Positions 13,498 through 26,744 are shown, counted from the first letter of the stretch. The stretch: 64,000 bases of DNA from Branchiostoma floridae (GCF_000003815.2 NC_049988.1:14454803-14518802); one strand, 5' to 3'. Notes: generated by a model not told the origin, from the sequence alone. A program made the numbers and translations.

Positions 13498-14675
13498 CTG
13501 TAAGTTCATTTATGTTCGCGAGCACTTAATTTCGCGAGTTTGAGCAAATCGGGAGTTCGCGAGATCTTTGAGTTCGCGAGCGGGTACTTAGTTTCAATTA
13601 TTTTTCAAAAGTTACGATCCGGTACTATGACGGTAACGCGAGTGCCCCCCTCCCACCCACACCGCAACACCAGTCATGCCGTCAAAGGCGGAATTTACGC
13701 CTTAGAGTTCATAGTTACCCTTCAAACAATGTCTAAAGTTGGTGTACTCAATAAAAAATGTGTTTCTGCCAAGCCACTGCCTCATTGTTGGGCTCATTTC
13801 GGCCTGTTTTGGCCGTGATTTGACGACAGCGCACGGAACGCAACAGGGCCAATGACCTCTGATATGTCGCAATCACATTTGCCGCATAGGCTGACGGGAT
13901 ACCCACGCCAAACACAAGCGACGCGGGCGCCATTTTGAAATATTTTTAGCGTGAAAGACGGCGCTAAGTGTTAAACTTTCAGCGTAATTTGTGGACACAA
14001 ATTGTACACAAGAAGGTGAAGAGTTTATCTCTCCGATATTTACAGTAGTTCCAACTCAGAATTATGAAACGAACGTCTTTTTTTCGGCATGTAAGCGGAG
14101 TTTTGTTTGCCACGTTTCTAGTCGTAAAAATTTCCCCGCTAGTAAATCTTAGTTGCTGTAATTCCATAGCCATTACTTGTATTTGTAAAGACCGATACTA
14201 CTCAGTTTTATTTTTTGTTCTGTTTTTAACTTGTAGAAATCTAGTTAAACTAGGATAATGTACTAAGTAGATTGTTATCGCAGCCATGTCACGGCGTGTA
14301 CGTAAGTTTTGATAGTAAACAAAGCCGACATGTTTCTTTTTCCTCCGGTCGCCAGTGGCACATTTCTATACAATAATGACTCCGTGTATCGTATATGTGT
14401 TGAATCAACTTTTATTTCGGTTTGAAAAGAATAAATAGTCTGTTATCATGAATTGAGTCCTGTCATTGGTATAAGTTGCTATCATAGTAAACACGTAGTT
14501 TCAGAGACTGGATCTTTTGGACGGAGCAAGGAGGTTCTTTAACCTCCTTGGACGGAGGGTGTGGGGAGGGGGACGATATTGAACATGCATGTTCGCGAGT
14601 AGATGACTTCGCGAAGCAGAGGTCTCAGCGAAATACGCGAACTTAAAAATCTCGCGAACTTAAATGAACTTACAG
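13498..14675. mobile_element. 1.18-kb non-autonomous DNA transposon
   Basis: Inverted termini CTGTAAGTTCATTTATGTTC on the left and the near-complement (CTGTAAGTTCATTTAAGTTC read from the right) are flanked by TA on both sides (13496-13497, 14676-14677). This indicates TA target duplication as in Tc1/mariner-like families. The subterminal regions are rich in TTCGCGA motifs. Open frames inside (13540-13818, 14064-14258) do not resemble transposase. It is related to the shorter MITE at 47169-47359. Confidence 0.75.
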
Positions 14676-14742
14676 TATGTGCCACACAGGGATGTCGATC
14701 TCGGAGAGTCGAGGACGAATCTTGACAAGAAAAGGGGGAGTA

Positions 14743-14923
14743 GTGTAACAGTGGTGTTCAAGGACTGCTAAACCGAAGACGCCTAATGGCTTAAGCCTTT
14801 TGGCCGAACGGTTTGCACGTTCGATTTGTGATCCGGCTGCCCGGGTTCGAAGCGGGTTCGAATCCCAGGAGTCGGGGTGTTGTTTCTTTCTGTTCTTACT
14901 CGCCCCTCGTATTTCTACATTCC
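14743..14923 (+). mobile_element. tRNA-derived SINE, copy 2
   Basis: Same family as 13281-13463. It shares GATTTGTGATCCGGCTGCCC, a clean B-box GGTTCGAATCC, and the tail body TCTGTTCTTACTCGCCCCTC. The A-box region is diverged. Confidence 0.7.
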
Positions 14924-14929
14924 TATGAG

Positions 14930-15431
14930 AAATGAAAAGTCCCAGTATCGTAAAATTCACTGAAACAGGAACATATAGAAAGACTGCATTGTGACTCTAT
15001 GGCAAGCCAAGCCCACCTACAGTAACATTACAGCAGATAATACGTCTTTGGTTGATGTGCTCTTGCTGAACATCCGATGACATGTTGAAGAAAAAAAATG
15101 GTAACGTAAATTATATTTATGCTTTTAATGATAAATAAAATTTTAACAAACAGCTCTGGAAAGATTAACTCTGCAGGCAATTACTTATCTGGGAGCATTC
15201 TTTCCTATGAGTACAAAAGTAATGATCTTTCTATAATTCTAAGGGACTTATTATGGTAACGTAAAATATATCAAAAAAGTGACAAACGGCCTGAGATTGG
15301 CGGTTATAGTCATGTTTCCAACATTCGTGTTTTATGTGTTCTGCCATTTGTTTATTACGCAACACCACTGTTTAGCAGATAAAACAGTGAAAACATTATC
15401 GGAAAATGTCTTTTCGTAAGCGAATTACACC
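14930..15431. other. No gene recognised before gap
   Basis: AT-rich sequence with no coding exon seen. The missing WH2-coding exon of the WIP-like gene was searched for here by eye and not found. Confidence 0.45.
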
Positions 15432-15531
15432 NNNNNNNNNNNNNNNNNNNNNNNNNNNNNNNNNNNNNNNNNNNNNNNNNNNNNNNNNNNNNNNNNNNNN
15501 NNNNNNNNNNNNNNNNNNNNNNNNNNNNNNN
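15432..15531. other. Assembly gap (100 N)
   Basis: Exactly 100 N, immediately upstream of a tandem repeat and the first visible WIP-like exon. The collapsed repeat probably caused the gap. Confidence 0.99.
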
Positions 15532-15536
15532 CACTA

Positions 15537-15930
15537 TTTGACCCTCTACCACCTACCTTTGACAGTATTTGACCTTTGATCATTTTCCAGGTAAACCATC
15601 ATCAGGATGAGGAGGAGGAGAAAGATGAACTGTAACTGACCACCTTTGACACTATTTGACCCTTGACCACTTACCTTTGACATTATTTGACCTTTGACCA
15701 TTAATCCAGGTAAAACATCAGGAGGAGGAGGAGTTAGACCAGGAAGACAAAGACACTTTTTGACCCTTGACCACTTACCTTTGACCCTTGACCATTTTCC
15801 AGGTAAAACCTCATCAGGAGGAGGAGGAGGAAGACCAAGAGCAGAAAGATGAACCATAACTGACCTTTGACACCATTTGACTCTTGATCATTTACCTTTG
15901 ACCCTTGACCATTTTCCAGGTAAAACATCA
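15537..15930 (+). repeat. Tandem duplication of an intron end plus Gly-rich exon start
   Basis: Four copies of a unit consist of TTTGACCCTTGACCAYTTNCC spacers followed by a splice acceptor (..TTTTCCAG/GTAAAAC) and a GGA-rich exon start. The acceptor motif recurs at about 15590, 15709, 15802 and 15919, so units are roughly 93-119 bases. Only the last copy leads into an open Gly-rich exon; the others hit stops. Confidence 0.85.
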
Positions 15931-18900
15931 TCAGGAGGAGGAGGAGGAGGAGGAGGAGTAAGACCAGGGGGAGGGGACAGAGGAGGAGGAGACAGGGGAG
16001 GAGGAGGAGGAGGAGGAGGGGCTCCCATGGGCCTTGGTGGCCTTTTTGCTGGAGGCATGCCCAAGTTGAGATCTACAGGACTCAGGCAAGATGGAGGTAA
16101 GAGACTGCATTACAGAATAAAGTTTTTATTGTTAGTGTTGTGTGAAAATGGTTGCAATATAATATCCCTGTTTGACACAGAAAACTGTGATAGATGTAGA
16201 AGGGAAATACATGTACAAGTTGTTTAGAAATTTTAGTTATCTGCAAGGTAGGATTGCTTTTGTTTCCATATTACACAACTTTTGTTTCCATATTACACAA
16301 CTCTGTCCAACTATTGTAACATTCAAATGACTAGATATGTAACATTTTCTGCACATCATTTCTTTGCATAGTCTATCCTTTCAGTTTGTACAGTAAGACC
16401 AAAAGATGTAACACTTTACTAACAGACAAAAGACATTGATAATAGTTTGACCAAGCAAATTGAATGTTGTGTGATAAAGTAATGAAGCCTTGGTTTAAAG
16501 TTGAATGGGTGAATCGATAGTGGTCAAAACCTTTTTACAGGAAAGCACAAGTCAGAAGAAATCAGTTTTGCCCGTATTTCACCCCACATGTAGATGCTTT
16601 TTTCTCTTCAGACTTGCTAACTTTTAACATCTTTCTCTGCTCTCACCCCACCACCAGTTCTTCATAGGTATAAATATTACACAATAGGTAAGGCTCACTG
16701 ACCTAACACCTTCTAACTGTTGTGCAGTGGCATTTGTGAACGCATGATTCATGTGGCAGTGATTTTATTTGCAGGTTTTAGTGTTTTTTTACAGCCAGTT
16801 ATGTTTTAGTCAACTTTTATTTTTCGTGGTGTGCTCTGTTAGTTTTGGATATGAGTGTATGGAAAGTACAAAGAATCTATAAATTCTTTGTGTCTTATCC
16901 ACCAATATTGCTGTCTCCAGGACCTGCTCCTCTCTACTGGCACAAAATTTCACCCTACTCCATCCAAAAAATGTCACAAGAATTTGACGAAAAGTCTTTT
17001 CGTAATCTAAAATGAAAGGTTTAGCAAAAGATTACAAAAACAACATGGGCTTCCAAACAATGATTGGGATAGAAAAAATATTAACCTGGAGAAAGCCCTG
17101 GTCTGAATGGAATACAGTTGCCTATCTACATGTCTGCCTTAACTAATTTACCATATATTTACTGTGTCCAGGTGGCAATCTAAATGCAGAAAACAACAAA
17201 CGCAGCCCGAGCCCCAACAACAGATTTGCCGGACGAGGCAACAACAACACAGCAAACAACGTCGGCACGGTGCCCCGCGCCATGCCCAGTCAGGCCAACA
17301 ATAACACGGTCCCGCGACACACCCCCAACAACTCCCAACCCCCACCCCCCAGCAACAGGAACCTGCCCCCGCCACCACCCTCTAGTTCAAATAAACCAAG
17401 ACCCCCCTCAGGTCAGCACAGACCCCCCTCCGCTCCAGTGGGGGTGAGACCTGGACCACCCCCCTTTGGGAACAGACCACCCCCTCCCCCACCAGGAAGG
17501 CCGATGTCAGCATCTCCAGGGGGCCCAAGACCAGGTAGGTTTTTGTATTACTGATATAGTTGTAATCTCCAAGCAGATCTACCAGTGGCATAATGAGTTT
17601 AGCTGGCCAAGCAGTGTTCTGAGCCACCGGCAGACCCGCTGAACTCCTTATGCCACTGGTAGATCTGCCTGGAGGCTAATACAGTTGGACATACCCCTTT
17701 ACTTTTACATGTACCACTTGTGTGTCAGATACGATGTGATTGTGAAGCAAAGAGTGGCTTCTCTTTTCATTTTTATTGTGTTCTGTTTGTCATTGTCACT
17801 TAGAACAAAACTAGGATGAGCACTTTTGACATCACTAACAAAAAGTGTGGCAATTAAAATTATTGCCATAGCGACGGTTTTAATGTTTATAAGTTTTACA
17901 GATTGTTGTTGTTAATGGGTTTTAATAGTCGTCTTCCATTCGTTTGGCGATCGATGTTCATAGAGCATTGCTGTCAAAGGGGGTCCCTTGTGAGTGAAGG
18001 GTGAACTAATGTAAATGCTCCTCATCGATTTTACAAATCAGGGCCTCATTTTACATGAATGATATCAGTTGATCATCCTCTCTAGCTAAATAACAATATG
18101 CTAAAAAAAGGGTTTTTGCCAGTATCGATATAGATATATATATAGATATATAGATAGATAAAAATATTTTTCTACTGAATTAATTGTGTTTGTCATGAAT
18201 TATGCAAATAAGGCTCTCATTTGCATAAACTATATAACTTGATCATCTCCAACAAATTGACATGCGCAATATATGTTAAGAAAGGAGACTTTTGTCGCCT
18301 TTTCTGCTAATTTATGCAAATTAGGACCTAATTTGCATAGTTAATGTTAAACGATGTTCACTTGTACATAACTTCCAAATGCTACAAGTAAGAAGTTCCC
18401 GTCATTTATCAAAATGACATTATAGCATTTTCTCATTAATCATGCAAATTATGCATTTATTTATCAATATTCTCCTCTTTCTCAGTTACAAAGGTCACAT
18501 GTTGTAATGGTCCTTTAATTGAGCTGAGCATGTTTCCCAATTTATTATGCAAATTAGCTTCCACTCTGCATAATTCTTCATAATTAATATGTAATTATAT
18601 TAAGCATCACGTAACCTATCCACATACCAAAAACCATAACAATCCGTCAACCCCTTCTTTAGTTATTCCGATTAGAAGTCTGACACCTGTCCTGCAGTTC
18701 CAAAATAAGCCGCTAGGGGCCCAAACCTATACCACTTACTTACAGCATCAAGAGCTGTCTACCACTTAAGATTCATAGCCGCAGCATGTCCAGAACTCGA
18801 GATATCAAACCAAGAAGTTCCGCTGCAGTACCGTAACAGGCCACTAGAAGGCCAAAAATCTTATCGCTTCCAGGTCTCAACAAGACCTACCCACGTACCG

Positions 18901-21900
18901 AATATCAATACAATTCATCCAGGCGTTCTTGAGCTATGGTGGTCTTCTACAACCGGCACACACATACAAACGCTACCCAAAATATAACTTTCTTGGCGAA
19001 GGTAACCATCACATCGCTATCTCACAACCCCCACATGTTTTAAGCTCAAACAATGCTTGTTTCACACATCAGTTTGTACTTTTGAAAACAGAAAGATATT
19101 AAGGGTGAAGAAGGCCACCAAACTTTCCAAACTCCTGGACACATAAACCACGAACGAACCCGGAAGTGATTTCCACGACTCACAGGTCATTTTCCGAGAA
19201 ACATATCTCCACAATCTTTTACCCCCTGTTTCAAATGTTTACATTTGCATGACCACCATACTACATACTACAATTCGGGTACGTCTGAAGTCCTAGGCTT
19301 TTCTCAATTTTGCACGGCTATCAATCAAAAATTGCCTTGCGCGAATACGGAAAACACTGCTGAGCACGTACGTGCCCTGGGCGACTGGAAAGCTTACCCG
19401 TGGAGGTAATGGTACAGTCCGGCATGATGCAACTACGCATGCGCGGACTTTTGACATTCCTGACATTCCTATACAGTTTTTAGAATACTTTGGAAACGGT
19501 TCCACACTATACTATTAAGCTCGCCCATCAGGCGTCGCTAAAAACATAGTTTTAAATAAAGCTACTGTCTCCATTGCTGTATATGGCAAAGGCATTATTA
19601 TTTCATAGGCACATGATTCTTTTTGTTTGTTTTAATGTTCAAGTTTGTTGGTTTCAGATATAGCTACTTCTCTGTTTTGAATTGAAGATTATCTTGCTGT
19701 TTTTTCAGGACCCCCTCAAAGAGGCATGAGGCCTCCACCCCCTTCAAAAGGACCCCCACAGATGGTGCGGCCGCCCCCTCCGCCATCTGCATACCCCCCT
19801 AGAATGAACGGGCCCAGTTCTACACAAGGACCCCCTCCACCACCCCCTGGTGGCCGTGGCCCAAGACCCCCTCCCCCTCAGCAGACAAGACCCCCTCCTC
19901 CACAAACTAACAGACCCCAACCTCCACAGCTATCAAGACCCCCTCCCCCACATCAAACCAGACCCCTTGTCCCACAGCAGAGTAAACCCCCTCCACCACC
20001 AAGCAGTGCAAGACCACGTGGGCCCCCACCCCCTCTCACAAGAGGGGGGCCACCCTCTCCACCCTCAGGAGGCCCCCCTGGCCAAAGACCCCCTCCACCA
20101 CCTCCACATAGATCTGCATCCTTTAGGTGAGTGATCGTGACATTATTCTCATCTTTTCTTGATATTATTTTCATCACTGGGGCGTGTCATGAATGAAAAT
20201 TTACCTACTAATCAATATGTTTACATATGAACAGTATTAAGAATCAAAAAACAGTATTAAGTATCAATGAAATATTCTGAGCTTTGCAACTGTTTCAGGC
20301 AAAGGTAATGCAGGTTGAACTCTGATCATTATGCTTGACATGAAAATCTAGTTGCTAGTAATAAATGATTGTAATTGTACAACACAAAGAAAAGTCATTG
20401 AAGCTTTTCCATTGATGTGGTACCAAAAATTGAAACATGCCGACAACAAGAAAACCTCCTGTCTTACAGGGAAGGAGGGCCATCACAGGCACCTCCACCT
20501 CCACCCCCTGGAAGGGGGAAACCCCCTCCCCCACCCACGAGGGGACCTAGCGGAGCACCACCCCCTCCCCCTCCCACAAGAAATGGGCCTAGGATTTCCA
20601 TGCCTGGAGTGCCTCAGAAAAGCGATCTAACGGGTGAGTGTTAAAATGATACCAACAATTTAAACCTCTATCATGGAAGCTCATCTGTGTTGGTAGTGAT
20701 CATAGTACCATGCTAAACTTTCTCCCAACACAAAGGTATTCACGGATCAAGTTTCAAAGGCTAATTTTCAATATCAATACTGAAGAAGGCGACAGTTGTT
20801 GTTGAAAATTTGATTCGTGTATTACCTTTGTTTTGGAAGAAAGTTTAGCATTGTCAAATTTAAACCCTTTCTATATGTTAGCTTTGTAAATGCGTTGGTA
20901 TGCTTCTATTTTATTCTCTATAGAACTAAAGGTATGCCAACAAAATCAGATGTTACAATGTGTTACTGTGTTCGAAATGTTCTTATATTATGTATAACTT
21001 TTACACATGTAGATCATGATCTACTTCTATAAGTTATAGAAATCCTCCACTTGACAATATGTGTTCTGTCCTAAATACATGTACTTCTGTGATACATGTA
21101 GTTGTTTCTTGTGTAGTGTTTTTTGTGGTTCACGATTGTCATTGTTAATTGATTTGAATTGCATATTCACCTTTTGAGATTTGTATGTTTCTGAGAAAAG
21201 TAGAGCAGAACAGGTGTCTGAAATGGCTTGCTTGTCCTCTTCCTTAATGATGTAAACTTCTGTGGTGTTTCTAACTTAACTGGTGCTCTGTTTCTAGACA
21301 ACTTTAGCTCAGTGTACTGGGTAACATCATGTGAATTGTCAACAAGAAGCGCACATAATGATAATGTAGCATGGCAGATATACAGCTGTATGAAAGATGT
21401 TCTACCGTAGTATGATAAATAGATATAGGTGCAGCACCTTCATCATTGTAATGATACCTGGAGCTTCAAAACTAAAAAGTCTTTACCATTTTGTAGATGT
21501 GATGTCATCCATTAAACCTCCCTGTTGTTCTGCTTCTTCCACATGTGTGCTATCACCTCCATTCTAAAATATGTACATTGTATGTCTCTGTTCCTTTCTT
21601 TCTTGTGCCTTTCCTGGACTCACACCACATGTAGCTGGGTATAGGTGGACATGGTATAAAATGTATGGCTTCTATGATATGAACTGTGAGTATCCTACCT
21701 TCGGGCTCTCCTCTGTTCTCATCTCTTTGCTTTTCCATCCTTATTTCTGCAGCTTTGTGTACTGTTCTAAAGCTCCCCCTAACAGATTTGTCCTGCATTG
21801 CACCTTGACACGTTTCAGTTGCATGTTGTATGTTGTCACACTGCCTGGTTGAAAACAACACACCATACTTTGTTTGGACAGTATACCATAACGATTTGTT

Positions 21901-23660
21901 TTCCTTCTAGTACATGCCAAGAGGTATTCACTAACCAGCGCAAGTACGTGTAGGTTTAGTTTTGGATGGCTTTGTGGTGGCAATATGTTGTGTTCTGTCT
22001 TCACATAGCATGTAGCTCTTCCTTGTCACTTATAGGTTTTGTTTGAGTAGCATTGTTGTGTTGACATCTGTATACAAACGATAGTGATCCATATGTTTTT
22101 GCTGTTTTTTGTTGTACTTGTAACTTCTAACCAAGCAGCAGCTAATCCAGAGCCTAGAACATAGTGTATAAGCATAATGGATTTGATTGTTTGACAATGT
22201 AGTAGATTAGTTTGTTATAGTAAAAGAAACACCATAACTTCAACAAGTGAAAAACATCAAAATCTCACCAGATATTCCCTAGAACTCTTAAGAAATTCTT
22301 TGGTGATAGTCTTCAATTTGGAAAAGTATAAATTATACTTGTACCATCATACAGAAGCCTTTCCAGATACACAAGACAAAAATGTTTGGCCTCCTACTTA
22401 CTTGTAGCAAGAATATCCCATCGCCTTTCTGTGCGTATAAAAATGCACTTAGTATGTCATACAAAAATACACTATGATATACTCCATGGAGTATTCAATT
22501 AAATACTCTGGGGGGTTGCCCATCCTTTCAGATCATTTTTCAACTACTCCTTATTAACTTAGGGGTACTTAAGGTTGGGGTACTTTTTTTGCAATGCCTC
22601 TCTATTGCTGTAACTAATTAGTACCTTATTTTCTTTGTCCTTTCCTATAAAACTGTTCCATTGTTTGTCACAACTTGTGGAAGTTCTCCAAGAAACTTGT
22701 AAGGTCATGTCTACAGTCACCACTGAAAGGGACTTAAACAACATGGTCACATTACACATGAAGGTGGCCTTCATAGACAGGATACTTAGACAAAACAATT
22801 TCTAAGAGACCATCAAAAAGTAGTCACAATGGCCACTGGTGGTCCCTGTATAGAGGTTGGGACAAATATAGGTTTGAACTGTAACACATCAATTCATAGT
22901 TTCTGCTTTTCAACTAATCTTACTCTGTGTCACTGACAAAAGACAGCGGATGCTGTCGGAAATGTCTGACCGCTTTGAAAATCATGTCCTGTTGCTTGAC
23001 TAACTACAAATGTACATTGTTTGGTATTACTCTGCTTTGTTGAGAAATCCTTCTGACACCAGGTTTTGTTTGTTGTTTGTTTGTTTGTTTGTGCTACAGA
23101 TGTATGTTAAGCCAGGTTAAACTTCTTTTAACACCAAGTTTTGTTTGTTTGTTGTTTGTGCTTCAGATGAATTTGAAGCGAGGTTCAACTTTCCGCAGAG
23201 TCTGCCTATTCCTCCCCCCTTTGAGAAAACCAACAAGACGTACCCTAGCAAGATTAAAAACAAATCAGGTGGGTAGGATAGTATATCATTGATAATGTGC
23301 TTTAATATATAAGAGTAACTAGTGAAGATGAATATGTGTGGTTATTACAAAATTCTTGTGTTGGAATAAATGATTTAACAGGTTGTAATGTGTATAACAT
23401 GCCAAATAGTAACTTAGGCATGATTTTAGAAAACCATACCCAAAATCTTGAATAACTGCTATATGCTGTATCCAAAATCATACATATATATAGTTGCTTG
23501 CATAACTGCTATATTTTGTATCATATTAACTGGATGTCTAATCTTCATCATAGTATAACTGTATAATATCTAGATTCTTTGTTTCATGGATGTCTTGTTT
23601 TTCATTCTTTTTGTAGCAACAAGACAAAGAGGAGTGCCCCCTCCCCCACCCAAGCGGTGA
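15920..23660 (+). CDS. WIPF: WIP/verprolin homologue (WASP-interacting protein), 3' six exons
   Basis: Actin-cytoskeleton adaptor that binds and stabilises WASP/N-WASP. Exons: 15920-16096, 17172-17534, 19709-20126, 20470-20633, 23167-23268, 23617-23660. All junctions are GT-AG with matching phases, giving 422 visible residues. Exon 1 holds a Gly-rich tract and GLGGLFAGGMPKLRSTG, the WIP signature. Exons 2-4 are Pro-rich, with many PPPP and RPPPP profilin/SH3-type sites. Exon 5 encodes DEFEARFNFPQSLPIPPPF and TYPSKIKNKS, matching the WASP-binding C-terminus of WIPF1 (DEWESRFxF..LPPPEP..YPSK). The last exon ends GVPPPPPKR. The N-terminal actin-binding WH2 exon is not in view; it probably lies in or upstream of the 15432-15531 gap. 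Confidence 0.92.
17562..17676. mobile_element. Short foldback MITE in WIP-like intron 2
   Basis: Inverted arms of about 35 bases: GCAGATCTACCAGTGGCATA near the left and its complement near the right end (TATGCCACTGGTAGATCTGC). The ends read CTCCAAGCAGA, the same terminus as the element at 45697-45795, so the two are probably relatives. It has no coding capacity. Confidence 0.7.
17930..19010 (+). repeat. Interspersed repeat ending CTTTCTTGGCGAAGG, copy 1
   Basis: Shares an ordered series of blocks with 34735-35740: TTAATTATGCAAATT-type octamer motifs, then CATACCAAAAACCAT, a CTGCAGTTCCAAA block, and the end CCCAAAATATAACTTTCTTGGCGAAGG. The 5' limit is uncertain. It sits in an intron of the WIP-like gene. 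Confidence 0.6.
23060..23166 (+). repeat. Decayed tandem copy of a splice acceptor before WIP-like exon 5
   Basis: An upstream acceptor-like stretch (TTTGTTTG..GTGCTACAG/ATGTATGTTAAGCCAGGTT) parallels the real one (TTTGTTTG..GTGCTTCAG/ATGAATTTGAAGCGAGGTT) about 70 bases later. The upstream copy runs into stop codons, so it is a non-functional partial duplication of the intron end plus exon start. Confidence 0.7.
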
Positions 23661-25970
23661 TAGCAGCGCCACCTTGCACCTGACACGTAACCTGCAGTCT
23701 GCAGTTAGGCATGGGCTGACAAAACAAGGATTAGCACATCTTCAGCTTATGACGCTTTACATATTCCAATTTCAGGGTAAAAACCCTTATAATTAAGGGA
23801 GAGATAGACTGTAGAATGTAACAGCAAGACTTTGAGGTTAAAAACGATGAAGAATTGTTGTCAATCCTTGTTTTGTTCGTCCAACGGGCCATGCCATCTC
23901 AATTCTGGGGAGAGCATCATCATCACACTTGAAAGGGACTGTCCAGTGAGTTGGCATTATGAGACGTTCATTTACAAAATTGTTACCATGTTCATAGGCA
24001 AGATAAAGAAAAAAGCAATACTTTCAAGACTTGTAAAACAGTTTTTTGCATGTGCGCTATAATGTCAAACATGTTTTTTGCGACGCCACGAGCAGAAGTC
24101 TGTTTTTGTTATTCATGTGCTAATTATTCATCACTTTGGCTGCCAGAAATCATTTTAAAAGCTAAATTCACACTTACTGTACAGAAAGATGAAATCAAAA
24201 TGTACACATTTAATCATAGGCTTCCATACTTCTGTGTTGTTGACAGTCATGTAGACTATCTGTATAGCACCAATGTTTTGTACACAATGTTGTAATGCTG
24301 ATTCAGTGGGCTGTTCCTTCACAAGGACAACTTGTGTAGAGTACATTGTTATAATAACTAGAGGTGTATAATGTAAAAAGGCATATGGACAAAGTGACCT
24401 TATATATGTACAGTTATGGGGGAAAACTTGGTATATTATTGTTTGAAGTCACATGACAATACCATATTATGCAGAGCTGTTATACATAGGTGAAAAGAAG
24501 ATGATTATTTTTCTCTCTATGGCGAGATACCCAGAATTGATAAGCTATGGCCCCACATGTACCTAGTTACTGCTGTAGTATCTGTCTTGGATCCCTCCGC
24601 CCCTTTATTTACAATAGTACAGCCCAAAACCAGATGATATTGCTGCAGGGATTGGACAACGCAACTTTGCATAGAGGGGTGGAAGGAATTTTTTTTGTAA
24701 AATTGAAATAGTCGTTAGCTGTAGTTTTCTCTGGCTGACATTCAGCTACGTTTCTTTGTTTCTACAATTAATTATATTATGCAACAACGTAAATGTACTA
24801 GTAGTAGGAAACCATCCTTTGAATTAAAAAAACCATGTCCGATGGTACAAGCCGCTCGTATTGTTTTAGCACACCACTTGAGGTAAAATAGGTACTTACA
24901 TTACAGTGCACCCTACCCCTTGAAAATGGTACAGTCTTAATGGTTAGGTCACCGAATTTGTGAGGAGCAATCCATTTGATTATAGGGGTGGTGAGAATCT
25001 TGCAGGTATCAGTCACATTATCATAATTTATGTGGGAATTCGATGGAGCTAGAAATGGTTGAATTGTTTCCAATGAGAATATTGTATTAAGATGCTGTTA
25101 TGCTGAATATTTTGCTTTTTTTCAGCATATAAAGATAATAATGAGAGTCAGCACTGTAATGAGACATGTTGGGCACAGCGAGTAGTTTTTAGAAAAAGAC
25201 GATGAAAAAGAGCAGTATGTGCTTCAGTCTTAGCAAAATTGTCCGGACGTACATCGTCCAAATATTTGCTGGCAAATTTCTCCATACAGAAGGTTTTACA
25301 AAAAGAGAGAGAGCTATGTTAGATATGTGCAGAAATATTACCTGTACAGATGTATTATACTATTATGTATGATGCAGCATTTCCGAGCACCTAGTAATTT
25401 CTTGATGAAAAGAGTCAACATTTACATTATCAGTTGACCCTTTTTTTTCAGGTGGGGTTTTCATAGTTCTAAAAAGATATTTGTGGTAAGATGATTTTTT
25501 TCCTCCTTGTATTTTGTCAATATTTACGTCAAAGCAGGTGCATTGTACTATAATCAGAAATCTTATGTTTTCGCAAAGTTATGAATAATAAATGCAGCAT
25601 TTCTTATTAAGGTACAACATGAAGGTTACATCCCTATATGTGGAAGTGAGTCAGTCCAGACAAGCATATCATACCAGTAAAGTTTGGAAGAGACCACTAG
25701 AAATGGGGGCCCAATTGCTCTGTGGCTTTCCAATAATACCACATGTAAAACTATGTTTCATGTCGAATTTCTGCTTATTTCTGGACTTGATTAATCCTAT
25801 TTTAGGAATGAACTTTTTTGTTATGACTTTAAAGAGAAATGCTGCCGTTAAGACCTCTACAAATTTTCTATTGAATATTGTAGGCAGTAAAACTGTAAAT
25901 TTGTAGAACATGGCAAGGTGAGGAAAATGAACCTGTATGCAAAGTACTAACATTTGACAATAAAACAATC
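23661..25970 (+). other. Probable 3' UTR of the WIP-like gene, then intergenic
   Basis: No coding exon was seen. AATAAA motifs lie at about 25587-25592 and 25959-25964 and could terminate the transcript. Where it really ends cannot be told from sequence alone. Confidence 0.4.
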
Positions 25971-26744
25971 AGTATAAGTTCTGCACTATGTGTCTTCCCT
26001 TCGCATGCATATGAATAGAAAAGTACAAAACACATTAGAATGGTCATTAAGATTGGCACCTATAGCCTACAGTCCCTTACGTGTTTGGGGATGGGGTTGG
26101 AGCTTCACCTCAAACGTCGTACGCACGGACAAAAGTGCTATACACATGTAGTTTCTCTTGTAATAAGAATTGTTCACGCACGCATGGGCAAATGCGCTGT
26201 AATACAGTCTACACTTATATTGGAGATAATAACAGCTTTTGGCGGTACTGGTTAATAGTTAATTGTAATTTTCATAAAAGCAGCTTCGCGGTGAATTCGA
26301 CATCAAATATATACATTTACGTGCCTTTGTGTTAATAATTCATTGCATTTGATTGCAACAGGTGCACGAAAATTATATACATATAACATTTTCTATATTC
26401 CGGTTCAGTATAAACCTCTGCGATTGTTACCTGTGACATTCTTCATATGTCCTAGTTTTAGAAGAGACACGTGTCTAAACATCAGCATTTGACAAGGTGA
26501 GTTTGAAAATTTAAGTCCGTATGTTGGTGGTACTTTTTGTGTAATAAAGCTGGCAAGAAAAATTCCGAAAATTGGAGATATTGGGGCCCGGGTAATTTTC
26601 GAGGTTATGACACCCAACCGTTCGGTCTCAAATAAGACGATTCTGCGCATCTTAGCACAACTGTCTGAACCCGTTTAAAGATGTCAACATCTTTGTCTCT
26701 GAAACGAAACGTGATTCGATATTTCAATCAAACACTATTCAGAA

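Noticed and set aside
17148-17378. Cys/Trp-rich minus-strand open frame resembling a small secreted protein
   Set aside because: It is antisense to WIP-like exon 2 (Pro/Asn-rich codons) and has no independent support.
19953-20177. Gly-rich minus-strand open frame
   Set aside because: It is the antisense shadow of the Pro-rich WIP-like exon.
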